20,475 nt of DNA from UBA1858 sp045105615 (lineage in GTDB: Bacteria > Pseudomonadota > Gammaproteobacteria > UBA4575), in contig JBGCDS010000038.1 in NCBI GenBank assembly GCA_045105615.1, forward strand, positions 1 to 20,475. The letters are read 5' to 3'. Under the pieces are notes generated by a model. That model was not told the origin of the DNA and searched no databases. It saw only the letters and a program-made list of their open reading frames with translations. Positions 1-5,450 of the stretch are shown here, piece by piece. Position 1 is the first letter of the stretch, and each line of letters opens with the position of its first letter. The position numbers and the translations under genes were made by a program.

Positions 1-137
1 TAATGAGTGGGCGAACCAATCAATTCATAATAGCCCACGCCAAATTCTTCTAAATAAACTGAATCATAAATAAATCCAATCGCCGTGGTGATAGCGAGAA
101 TTATCGGTATGACTAAGGAAACAATTTTAGTGAACAT
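1..137 (-). CDS. Membrane protein, N-terminal fragment (cut by window edge)
   Basis: An open frame begins with ATG at 137 and runs off the left edge, giving 45 codons. It opens MFTKIVSLVIPIILAITTAI, with one hydrophobic segment at about residues 5-23 that could be a signal anchor or first transmembrane helix. A tyrosine- and acid-rich stretch follows. An overlapping ATG at 141 stops after four codons and was discarded. No family can be recognised from 45 residues. The leader contains the long palindrome at 181-217, and a TATAAT on the minus strand at 250-255 could be its -10 element. Confidence 0.55.
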   Translation of the reverse strand, partial: MFTKIVSLVIPIILAITTAIGFIYDSVYLEEFGVGYYELIGSPTH

Positions 138-180
138 ACATTTCTATTTTAATCGAAACAAATATAGACTGGCCTGAACC

Positions 181-217
181 TATACAAGCTTCTTATGATT
201 AATAAGAAGCTTGTATA
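181..217. repeat. Perfect 15-bp inverted repeat with 7-nt loop
   Basis: Bases 181-195 are the exact reverse complement of 203-217, with loop TGATTAA. The arms contain an AAGCTT core. The hairpin lies 44 bases upstream of the truncated membrane-protein gene, inside its probable leader. No T-run follows on either strand, so it does not look like an intrinsic terminator. It could be a leader hairpin or an operator. The rest of 138-433 holds a candidate TATAAT on the minus strand (250-255) and the terminator at 378-403; no gene is seen there. Confidence 0.6.
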
Positions 218-377
218 TTTATAGCATAAATGATTTTTTCATATACGATATTATAAATTCAGATTTTTAATAAATTGGCCAGTGTTGATTTCTACTATCA
301 ATGATATTCGATAATCAATAATTAATCATGATAGATCTAATGGAATATCTATTTTGCATGATTATTGGGCAGGGCAT

Positions 378-403
378 AAAAAAGCAGCCTAAGCTGCTTT
401 TTT
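378..403 (-). terminator. Intrinsic terminator downstream of the GST-like pair
   Basis: The stem AGCAGC/GCTGCT with loop CTAA (383-398) is flanked by A5 and T5 runs that extend the pairing, giving a bidirectional rho-independent terminator. It lies 30 bases past the stop codon of the gene at 434-1183 and would end the two-gene minus-strand transcript. Confidence 0.8.
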
Positions 404-433
404 ATTATGTGGTTTTTTTAACTACTAAGCTAA

Positions 434-1183
434 CTAAAAATCATCAATTGTCACGTTGTTAAGCTTGTTCGCTTTAATGTCTTCTACAGTAGGAAGTAGT
501 GAGCATGCTTTTAATGATTGGCCACAGTTACTCTTTTTGTCTTTCATGCTTTGCAACCATGTGCTGATGTTGCTGCGTGAGTTAATCATGTCCGCGCCTG
601 AAGTTAAACTGAGTAAGTGCATGTCTGCTGTCCAATGGATATCTGCCATTGAATAGTTTTTGCCAAGTACGAACTTGCCTTTACTTAGTTGATCATTAAG
701 TTCATCAAGCACTGGCTCTAGCTGTGCTTTAGCTGCCGCCGTGTCGCCGCCTTGTCCGGTGATTTCACCGACGAATGCTTGAATAGCAGGCTCAGCTTGT
801 TGGCGAGATTTGTCGATCCATGTTTCTTGCTCTGCGGCTAGCGCAACATTGTTAGGAATAATTGAAGTGCCTAAACCACGTGCATTAATGAATTCGGTGA
901 TAGCTTTACTGCCTGCAGTAAAGTAGTCATTCTCTTTTAAAGCAGGTGCTAAACCAAATTCTGATACTTCGTTGAATGCAGCGGAGTCTAAGTCAGACAT
1001 TTCTAATGAACCGGTATTCATTTCCATGCCCTGTTCTGCTGCTATTAAAATACACTTTAATGTTTCTGGGCAGAAAGGAGCACCTAATAATTGTAGTACG
1101 TACTGTGTTTTCTTCATATCGCCCGATAGGCCGTAGTCACCGGCGCCTGTGTCTGCCACTGCTCTTTGATCAAATAAATCCAT
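434..1183 (-). CDS. Glutathione S-transferase-like protein (249 aa)
   Basis: The layout is GST-like. A thioredoxin-like N-terminal part at about residues 27-105 carries LLGAPFCPETLKCIL, then the LAPAL and YFTAGSKAITEFI segments that correspond to the cis-Pro loop and the ES/GS glutathione-contact region. An all-helical C-terminal domain at about 110-215 contains FVLGKNYSMADIHW, the usual GST-C 'G..SMAD' signature. About 25 residues precede the thioredoxin part and a Cys-containing tail follows it. ATG at 1183 has a good AAAGGAAA ribosome site. The gene follows the shorter GST-like gene by 19 bases, so the two are cotranscribed. Both share a [ML]KCIL...G.EM segment, so they are probably diverged paralogs. 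The substrate is unknown, and a catalytic Ser/Tyr/Cys cannot be assigned with certainty. Confidence 0.75.
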   Translation of the reverse strand: MDLFDQRAVADTGAGDYGLSGDMKKTQYVLQLLGAPFCPETLKCILIAAEQGMEMNTGSLEMSDLDSAAFNEVSEFGLAPALKENDYFTAGSKAITEFINARGLGTSIIPNNVALAAEQETWIDKSRQQAEPAIQAFVGEITGQGGDTAAAKAQLEPVLDELNDQLSKGKFVLGKNYSMADIHWTADMHLLSLTSGADMINSRSNISTWLQSMKDKKSNCGQSLKACSLLPTVEDIKANKLNNVTIDDF

Positions 1184-1202
1184 GGTATTTCCTTTTACTT
1201 AA

Positions 1203-1757
1203 TTAGTTGATGTGGCTCATGAAGCCTGCGCGTAGATTGTCAGGTATCTTTGCTTCTACGCGACCTAGCCATGCGTCTACGTTGGCATGACCTGCGGGTG
1301 CTTTACCTTGCTTTTTCAGCGCTAGAATACTGCCCGCGACTGCAGAGTCAGCCAGAGAAAGCGGCCCCACTAGGAATTCTTGATCGCCAAGAAGCTGGTC
1401 CATGCGTGACATGACTTGTTCAACCTTGTTGCCTGAATCTAATAGGCTGCTGCTGACTTCCATCCAACGGCATTGATCACCTAAGCGGCTTGCTTTCTTT
1501 GGCTTAAGAAGCATGCCTTTGCCCTTGATGTCTAAATAAGTCGTAATTGCATTTTCTCCGACAATAGTAACTGGGCCATGAGTCATAGTTACGGTGTTTC
1601 CGCCTGATAAATTTATGTCCATTTCTACACCACGTATTCCGGCTGTCAAAATGCATTTCATGCTTGCTGCATTTGCAGGTCCGCTGAGCGACATTTTGTC
1701 GTCTTTACCTGCGGCTGCGGTTTTTTCTTTTTTTCCGCCAAATCCAAATAGGCCCAT
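1203..1757 (-). CDS. Degenerate GST-like protein (184 aa)
   Basis: A Gly/Lys-rich N-terminus (MGLFGFGGKKEK) leads into a shortened thioredoxin-like half with SMKCILTAGIRGVEMDINL, then VTIVGENAITTYLDIKGKG, which resembles the GST 'ES..I..YL' glutathione-contact segment. A helical C-terminal half carries QEFLVGPLSLADSAVAG, the GST-C N-capping-like motif. At 184 residues it is shorter than ordinary GSTs (about 200-230), and no obvious N-terminal catalytic residue remains, so a binding or partner role is possible. ATG at 1757 has GGAGA 7 bases upstream. It heads the two-gene operon with 434-1183. Its leader contains a terminator-like hairpin (1794-1819) and a consensus TATAAT (1837-1842). Confidence 0.7.
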   Translation of the reverse strand: MGLFGFGGKKEKTAAAGKDDKMSLSGPANAASMKCILTAGIRGVEMDINLSGGNTVTMTHGPVTIVGENAITTYLDIKGKGMLLKPKKASRLGDQCRWMEVSSSLLDSGNKVEQVMSRMDQLLGDQEFLVGPLSLADSAVAGSILALKKQGKAPAGHANVDAWLGRVEAKIPDNLRAGFMSHIN

Positions 1758-1789
1758 TCTAAATCTCCATTAAAATTAAAGTGTTAGTC

Positions 1790-1819
1790 AAAAAATGAAG
1801 GTGTGTATACACCTTCATT
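1790..1819 (-). terminator. Terminator-like hairpin in the GST operon leader
   Basis: AATGAAGGTGT (1794-1804) pairs perfectly with ACACCTTCATT (1809-1819) around a 4-base loop. Read on the minus strand, the 11-bp stem runs into TTTTTTGAC, the form of a rho-independent terminator. It lies about 37 bases upstream of the ATG at 1757. It therefore either ends an independent minus-strand RNA from the 1820-2053 region or acts as an attenuator for the GST-like pair. Confidence 0.55.
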
Positions 1820-1836
1820 AGTGATAAATTAGCTTT

Positions 1837-1842
1837 ATTATA
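1837..1842 (-). promoter_or_regulatory. Candidate -10 box for the GST-like operon
   Basis: The minus strand reads TATAAT exactly. No convincing TTGACA-like -35 lies 16-18 bp upstream, so an activator or an extended contact would be needed. A start near 1830 would place the hairpin 1794-1819 within the first 40 bases of the mRNA. Confidence 0.35.
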
Positions 1843-2059
1843 GTGTCGTCCGGTAGGAAGCATACTAGCCTGAGTAGTTAGATAACCTCATTCCCGGGAG
1901 ATATATAAAATTTATCCTTACTTCTAGGGTAAGCGTTCGCCCTATTGTATTTAAAACTTCGTCTACTTTAAATAAGTAAGCTGATGACTTCATGTTGTTT
2001 ATAAGTCATTATGAGTGGCTGTTAGAGGTTACTAAGTAACCAGCTCGCCCGCTAACCTA

Positions 2060-2101
2060 ATCATAGTGATGTGGGGTGGGATTGTAATTGATATGGATCA
2101 A
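2060..2101 (-). promoter_or_regulatory. Perfect FNR box with class II-spaced -10 (divergent to fnr)
   Basis: Bases 2088-2101 read TTGATATGGATCAA, a 10/10 match to the FNR/Anr palindrome TTGAT-N4-ATCAA. On the minus strand a TATGAT hexamer (5/6 to TATAAT) follows after exactly 22 bp, so the box would be centred at -41.5 of a start near 2053. On the plus strand the same box lies 47 bases before the TTG start of fnr and partly overlaps a possible TTGATA -35 element, which would suit autorepression. The site is very likely real; the direction of control is inferred. Confidence 0.7.
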
Positions 2102-2148
2102 GCTGATCAGAAAAATATGAGCAGCCAAATTAAATATGGAGAGTTTGA

Positions 2149-2871
2149 TTGACCGAATCTAATGTAAGTTTTCGAGCGCTAAGTGACTCATGTAAAACAT
2201 GTAGTCTTGCTGAGCTATGCTTACCTCGAGGACTACAAACTGAAGAATTGCAGCGCTTAGATGATGTAATAAAGGCTAGGCGTGTAGTCCATTCTGGTGA
2301 TCTACTTTTTAAAGAAGGTAGTGAAAATCGAGGTATTTATGCAGTGCGTTCAGGTTCAGTAAAAACCTTTGCTATTACCGAAAGTGGAGAAGAGCAGGTA
2401 CTTGGGTTTCATTTGCCAGGTGAGATTGTTGGACTTGCTGGATTAGATCAATCAATACATAACTGCAGCAGCAAAGCATTAGAAACTAGTAGCATCTGTG
2501 AGATGCCTTTAGATGAGTTAGAAGAAATTTGTATACAAATACCTAGTTTGCAAAAACAGCTGTTGAAATTAATCAGTCGTGAAATATCCCAAGACCATAA
2601 AATGTTATTACTCCTTGCTAAGAAAAATTCAGATCAGCGTGTAGCAACATTCTTATTAAGCTTATCTGGGCGTTTTAAGATGCGTGGGTTGTCTAGTGAA
2701 TCTTTTATACTTTCTATGAGTCGCCAAGACATTGCAAATTATTTGGGCTTAGCGGTTGAAACGGTTAGTCGTATTCTGACTAAGTTTGGCGATGATAATA
2801 TTGTTGAAGTAACGCGGCGATCTATTCAGATTGTTGATCACGAACGCTTGCTAACAGTCGCTAGCACATAA
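2149..2871 (+). CDS. fnr: FNR/Anr-type oxygen-sensing transcription regulator
   Basis: This 240-residue Crp/FNR-family protein binds DNA when its oxygen-labile [4Fe-4S] cluster is intact. All four cluster cysteines are present: C15, C18 and C24 in the N-terminal SCKTCSLAELC segment and C117 in ETSSICEMP, matching E. coli FNR C20/C23/C29/C122. A cyclic-nucleotide-binding-type beta-roll spans about 35-130, the dimerisation helix about 135-160, and the helix-turn-helix about 188-212. The recognition helix VETVSR carries E204, S207 and R208, the residues that read TTGAT half-sites. The start is TTG at 2149, supported by GGAGAG at 2138-2143, 5 bases upstream. A perfect FNR box at 2088-2101 implies autoregulation. 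The stop codon overlaps the A-run of the terminator serving the convergent hydroxylase operon. Confidence 0.96.
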   Translation: MTESNVSFRALSDSCKTCSLAELCLPRGLQTEELQRLDDVIKARRVVHSGDLLFKEGSENRGIYAVRSGSVKTFAITESGEEQVLGFHLPGEIVGLAGLDQSIHNCSSKALETSSICEMPLDELEEICIQIPSLQKQLLKLISREISQDHKMLLLLAKKNSDQRVATFLLSLSGRFKMRGLSSESFILSMSRQDIANYLGLAVETVSRILTKFGDDNIVEVTRRSIQIVDHERLLTVAST

Positions 2872-2897
2872 AAAAAGCGCGGTACAAATACCGCGCT
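2870..2897 (-). terminator. Intrinsic terminator of the hydroxylase operon
   Basis: AGCGCGGTA (2876-2884) pairs perfectly with TACCGCGCT (2889-2897) around CAAA. On the minus strand the 9-bp GC-rich stem is followed by a run of at least six T, partly made by the TAA stop of fnr. The plus strand has no T-run after the stem, so the terminator mainly serves the minus-strand genes at 2950-4356. Confidence 0.85.
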
Positions 2898-2904
2898 AAC
2901 TGCT

Positions 2905-2950
2905 ACGTCTTCCTCCTTGCGGAGGTACTATGGATTAATGAAGAAGACGT
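2905..2950 (-). repeat. Nested stem-loop in the 3' UTR of the hydroxylase operon
   Basis: ACGTCTTC (2905-2912) is complementary to GAAGACGT (2943-2950), and inside it CCTCC (2912-2916) pairs with GGAGG (2921-2925). The outer arm starts at the stop codon of the 67-residue gene. With the terminator at 2870-2897 it would leave a strongly folded 3' end, possibly protecting the mRNA from exonucleases. Confidence 0.45.
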
Positions 2951-3153
2951 TACTTTTCCCATTGATATGCTTCTTCACCAGCAATGGCGAAGAACATCCA
3001 TACATCAATGAGTAAAGTCACTAAAAATACAATAGCTGTACCTATCGCCCATAAAGGTTCTTGGTGATGAGCTTCTACACCTAATAAGACTAAGGCGTAG
3101 CCTACAAGTGAGGTAAATAGTGCAATTGAAACAAGTGCTGAAAATGTTTTCAT
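2950..3153 (-). CDS. Small two-helix membrane protein beside the hydroxylase (67 aa)
   Basis: The protein has two hydrophobic helices, at about residues 6-25 (ALVSIALFTSLVGYALVLLG) and 35-57 (AIGTAIVFLVTLLIDVWMFF). They are joined by a short polar loop containing a histidine pair (EAHHQEP), with an acidic tail (EEAYQWEK). It is not a rubredoxin or ferredoxin: there are no cysteines. A strong AAAAGGAG ribosome site precedes the ATG. It follows the hydroxylase gene by 21 bases and precedes the shared terminator, so it is the last gene of that transcript. The family is not recognised. Position suggests an accessory or assembly subunit of the membrane hydroxylase, but this is inference. Confidence 0.85.
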   Translation of the reverse strand: MKTFSALVSIALFTSLVGYALVLLGVEAHHQEPLWAIGTAIVFLVTLLIDVWMFFAIAGEEAYQWEK

Positions 3154-3174
3154 TTTATTCTCCTTTTCCGTTGT

Positions 3175-4356
3175 CTATGCTTTTGAGCATAAAGGCATGT
3201 CATGCCAGCCGGCACGGTAGTTCATGCGTGCAGCGATTTTTTGTTCGCCTTCGCTAGCAAATTTCTTATCCCACTCAGCCAATCGAGGCTTTATGAAACT
3301 CTCCCAAACAGGTGGGACAAGAATCATTGCGAACATTGCAAAGTAACCGTATCCGGTATCAGGCGAACCTACTTCTTCTAATTCCCAGAAGTGTGTTTCA
3401 CCGCGGTCATGGTGATCGCCTTGGCGTCCAATTTCGATGAAGCCCCATTGAGTGATTGGTGATTCACCAACATCCCATGAATGGTGATATTCAATTGGCT
3501 TGCCTTTCTCGCGAATTAAGCCGTAATGCTCTAAGTAGTTAAGTACTTCTAACTCAAAGCCAGCAATCGCCCATGCCGCTAACATAATACCAAGTCCGAT
3601 CCAGCCGCCTGCCATCCAGAATAAGACGATAGTCGGTAAACTCATTGCATATCCCCGAATCCAACGATTTTTCCAAGAAATGAAAGGAGTGCCTAATCTT
3701 TTCAAACGTTGTTGCTCCATGATGTACAAAAAACGCGATTGTCCAAAATGAGATAATAAGTAGTGCGAGTAGATCGATCTGCCGCGAGGTGAAGTTGCAG
3801 GATCATCTTCACAACCTAACTCTAAATGATGGTTATAAACGTGCGCATAGCAAAAGTGTGAGATACCACTTAATGCCATCATCCAGCGAGCAAGTACAAA
3901 AGTAGGTCCTTTTGTATGAGCTAGCTCGTGCCCAAACATAATCCCGAGCCCTAAAAACATGGCTGCTGAGATGGTAGCGCCAGTCATCTGCCAACCAGTC
4001 ACGCCTGTTTGAACTTCAAACCATAGGAAATCCATGGTGCCAATAGGCGTACCTGAGGAAAATTCGTAAACACGCCAAATTAAAGCAAGTTGTAGTGCTA
4101 CAAACACAGGATACTGTGCCCACATCATGGCCTTAAGAAGCCAAGCTTTACCTATTGTTTCACCATCTTCATCGCGACCTGCAGCATCAGCATGAATGCT
4201 AGGAACTGCGCTGGTAACAAAGTCCGCAATAATGGCTGCACCAAAGATAGCAACACCTAACCATACCCAGTTGCCTCCTAGTACGACACCTATCAATGAT
4301 AAAATTATCAAGCTTGGTGTGAAAAAGTATCTAATATTTACTAAAAACGTATGCAT
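3175..4356 (-). CDS. XylM/AlkB-family membrane di-iron monooxygenase
   Basis: This integral-membrane non-heme di-iron hydroxylase (393 aa) would insert one oxygen atom into a hydrocarbon or methyl group. The three histidine boxes are present: HELAH (143-147), HVYNHH (172-177) and GDHHDRGETH (313-322). NYLEHYGL at 273-280 is typical of the AlkB/XylM group. About six hydrophobic segments surround the boxes. GGNWVWLG near the N-terminus and KPRLAEWDKKFAS...RAGW near the C-terminus resemble, from memory, TOL-plasmid XylM (369 aa) more than AlkB, so a XylM-clade enzyme is favoured. Substrate (alkane, alkylbenzene or other) cannot be read from sequence. ATG at 4356 has GGGAG upstream. Two FNR-like boxes lie upstream, and an OmpW-type porin gene and a small membrane protein gene flank it. 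No dedicated rubredoxin or reductase is adjacent. Confidence 0.9.
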   Translation of the reverse strand: MHTFLVNIRYFFTPSLIILSLIGVVLGGNWVWLGVAIFGAAIIADFVTSAVPSIHADAAGRDEDGETIGKAWLLKAMMWAQYPVFVALQLALIWRVYEFSSGTPIGTMDFLWFEVQTGVTGWQMTGATISAAMFLGLGIMFGHELAHTKGPTFVLARWMMALSGISHFCYAHVYNHHLELGCEDDPATSPRGRSIYSHYLLSHFGQSRFLYIMEQQRLKRLGTPFISWKNRWIRGYAMSLPTIVLFWMAGGWIGLGIMLAAWAIAGFELEVLNYLEHYGLIREKGKPIEYHHSWDVGESPITQWGFIEIGRQGDHHDRGETHFWELEEVGSPDTGYGYFAMFAMILVPPVWESFIKPRLAEWDKKFASEGEQKIAARMNYRAGWHDMPLCSKA

Positions 4357-4397
4357 TTTAAAACTCCCGAATCTATTTTTGTGTAACTTGTGTGACT

Positions 4398-4439
4398 ATT
4401 TTGGGAGCTGCACTGCTATTTAGAAATGATGTATATCAA
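4398..4439 (-). promoter_or_regulatory. FNR-like box and -10 upstream of the hydroxylase gene
   Basis: On the minus strand TTGATATACATCAT (4439-4426) matches TTGAT-N4-ATCAA at 9 of 10 positions. Exactly 22 bp later comes CAAAAT (4403-4398), 4/6 to TATAAT. This places the box at -41.5 of a predicted start at 4391 and leaves a 34-35-nt leader before the ATG at 4356. Confidence 0.55.
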
Positions 4440-4477
4440 GTAAAGGTTTGATCAATTAGATTTGTTTTTACAACAAC

Positions 4478-4491
4478 TTGACACACATCAA
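4478..4491. promoter_or_regulatory. Second, upstream FNR-like box
   Basis: TTGACACACATCAA matches the FNR palindrome at 9 of 10 positions. It lies just past the ompW stop codon, 52 bp upstream of the first box, at about -93.5 relative to the predicted hydroxylase start. This is close to a position at which FNR works as a class I activator in E. coli. Confidence 0.45.
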
Positions 4492-4494
4492 AGT

Positions 4495-5166
4495 TTAAAA
4501 TCTTTTGCCAAAGCCAAGTCCAACTACAATAGGATCAATGTCGACATCAACTTCGACATTTCCAAACACGGTGTCGTTAAAGGTTGCGGTTGAATCTATC
4601 TTGATATATTTAATATCAGCATTAATAAACCATTCGTGATCAAGCATATAGTCGATACCTAATTGTGCTGCTAAACCCCATGAGCTATCCAAGCGAATAT
4701 CAGAGCCAGCAACATCTAATGGGCCTCTAACTTTTTCATCATAAAAAAGAGTGTAATTCACGCCGATGCCGGCATATGGGCGAAATGTGCCCCCAGGGTT
4801 GAAGTGGTATTGAAGCGTTAGTGTAGGAGGGAGTACATCTGTGTTGATGACTTTACCAAGAGTGCCTAATGATCCACGAGCGGTGACATTATGGTTTGAT
4901 GTGGCGAGGATCAGCTCTAAGCCTATATGTTTAGTGAGCATATAAGTAATATCAAGTTCAGGCACGATGTCTTCGTCAACACCGACTCCACTCCCATCAA
5001 CAGATGTGCCGTTGACAGAAATGTCACCACTGCTGTCATCGGGTGCAATATCAATCGCGCGTAGACGAACAATCCAGCGATCGTGATCTTCAGCATGAAC
5101 GTTAGTAGAAAGTATTAACAAACATAGAATGCTAGCAATTTTTTTTGAAATATTTTTTTTAGTCAT
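4495..5166 (-). CDS. ompW: OmpW/AlkL-family outer-membrane channel
   Basis: OmpW proteins are eight-stranded beta-barrels that let small hydrophobic molecules enter; AlkL is the homologue in alkane-degradation operons. A signal peptide at residues 1-25 (MTKKNISKKIASILCLLILS, then TNVHA before the mature start at EDHDRW) is followed by alternating beta-strands. Family-typical segments include PPTLTLQYHF, RPYAGIGVNYTLF, AAQLGIDYML and a terminal aromatic residue (GFGKRF) for Bam recognition. I prefer ATG at 5166: the frame can be extended to a TTG at 5175, but the signal peptide begins naturally at the ATG. Neither start has a clear Shine-Dalgarno sequence. The hydroxylase gene lies 138 bases downstream on the same strand with no terminator between, so partial cotranscription is possible. 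An FNR box sits at -41.5 of its predicted promoter; E. coli ompW is also FNR-controlled. Confidence 0.9.
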   Translation of the reverse strand: MTKKNISKKIASILCLLILSTNVHAEDHDRWIVRLRAIDIAPDDSSGDISVNGTSVDGSGVGVDEDIVPELDITYMLTKHIGLELILATSNHNVTARGSLGTLGKVINTDVLPPTLTLQYHFNPGGTFRPYAGIGVNYTLFYDEKVRGPLDVAGSDIRLDSSWGLAAQLGIDYMLDHEWFINADIKYIKIDSTATFNDTVFGNVEVDVDIDPIVVGLGFGKRF

Positions 5167-5197
5167 AGTATTCAACTGAATTAAAATTTGTTAATTC

Positions 5198-5239
5198 AGT
5201 GTATGTACACATGAAATTAGTGTCATTGATCTGTATCAG
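5198..5239 (-). promoter_or_regulatory. FNR-dependent class II promoter of ompW
   Basis: On the minus strand CTGATACAGATCAA (5239-5226) matches the FNR palindrome at 9 of 10 positions. Exactly 22 bp further is TACACT (5203-5198), 4/6 to TATAAT. The predicted start is 5191, giving a leader of about 25 nt to the ATG at 5166. The spacing matches well-studied FNR class II promoters. Confidence 0.6.
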
Positions 5240-5450
5240 GAAAGTTTCTCGCAGCAATAATGGTTAGAAATGAACTGACCGAATAGATTTGGCTTTGTGT
5301 TGTATAAGTCCATCCTATTTTAGATGTGGCTATTTAAGGAGGATAATTAAGCATCAGCATTAGGTAGATTTAAATGCTATTGTCAGTGATCAAATGTGTA
5401 TTAAATCTTAATGTTTATATGTTACTAGACAAGCATGATTGGAGAGATAG

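Larger units (their letters stand above)
1790..2053 (-). ncRNA. Candidate FNR-activated small RNA or long structured leader
   Basis: The 391-base gap between fnr and the GST pair has no supported gene. On the minus strand it has a perfect FNR box (2088-2101), a 22-bp spacer and TATGAT (2060-2065), predicting a start near 2053. Downstream are hairpins at 2027-2041 (GGTTAC/GTAACC), 1984-2009 (ATGACTT/AAGTCAT) and 1925-1944 (TAGGG/CCCTA). The terminator-like hairpin with a U-run closes it at about 1790. The product would be about 260 nt, analogous in regulation but not visibly in sequence to E. coli FnrS. A 42-codon open frame lies inside (1865-1993, minus strand, start ATG) but has no Shine-Dalgarno sequence. 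The alternative reading is a 296-nt leader of the GST-like operon. Confidence 0.35.

Noticed and set aside
275..320. Several TTGAT/ATCAA half-sites in the left spacer
   Set aside because: The half-sites are not separated by four bases in any combination; they look like AT-rich coincidence.
1865..1993. A 42-codon frame on the minus strand in the fnr/GST spacer
   Set aside because: No Shine-Dalgarno sequence, no recognisable domain, and it coincides with hairpin-rich sequence better explained as RNA structure; kept only as an alternative in the ncRNA entry.
4196..4423. Plus-strand frame over the start of the hydroxylase gene
   Set aside because: It is antisense to the conserved N-terminal coding region of the hydroxylase and has no own features.
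4448..4455. TTGATCAA between the two hydroxylase FNR boxes
   Set aside because: The half-sites abut and overlap with no 4-base spacer, so it does not fit FNR geometry.
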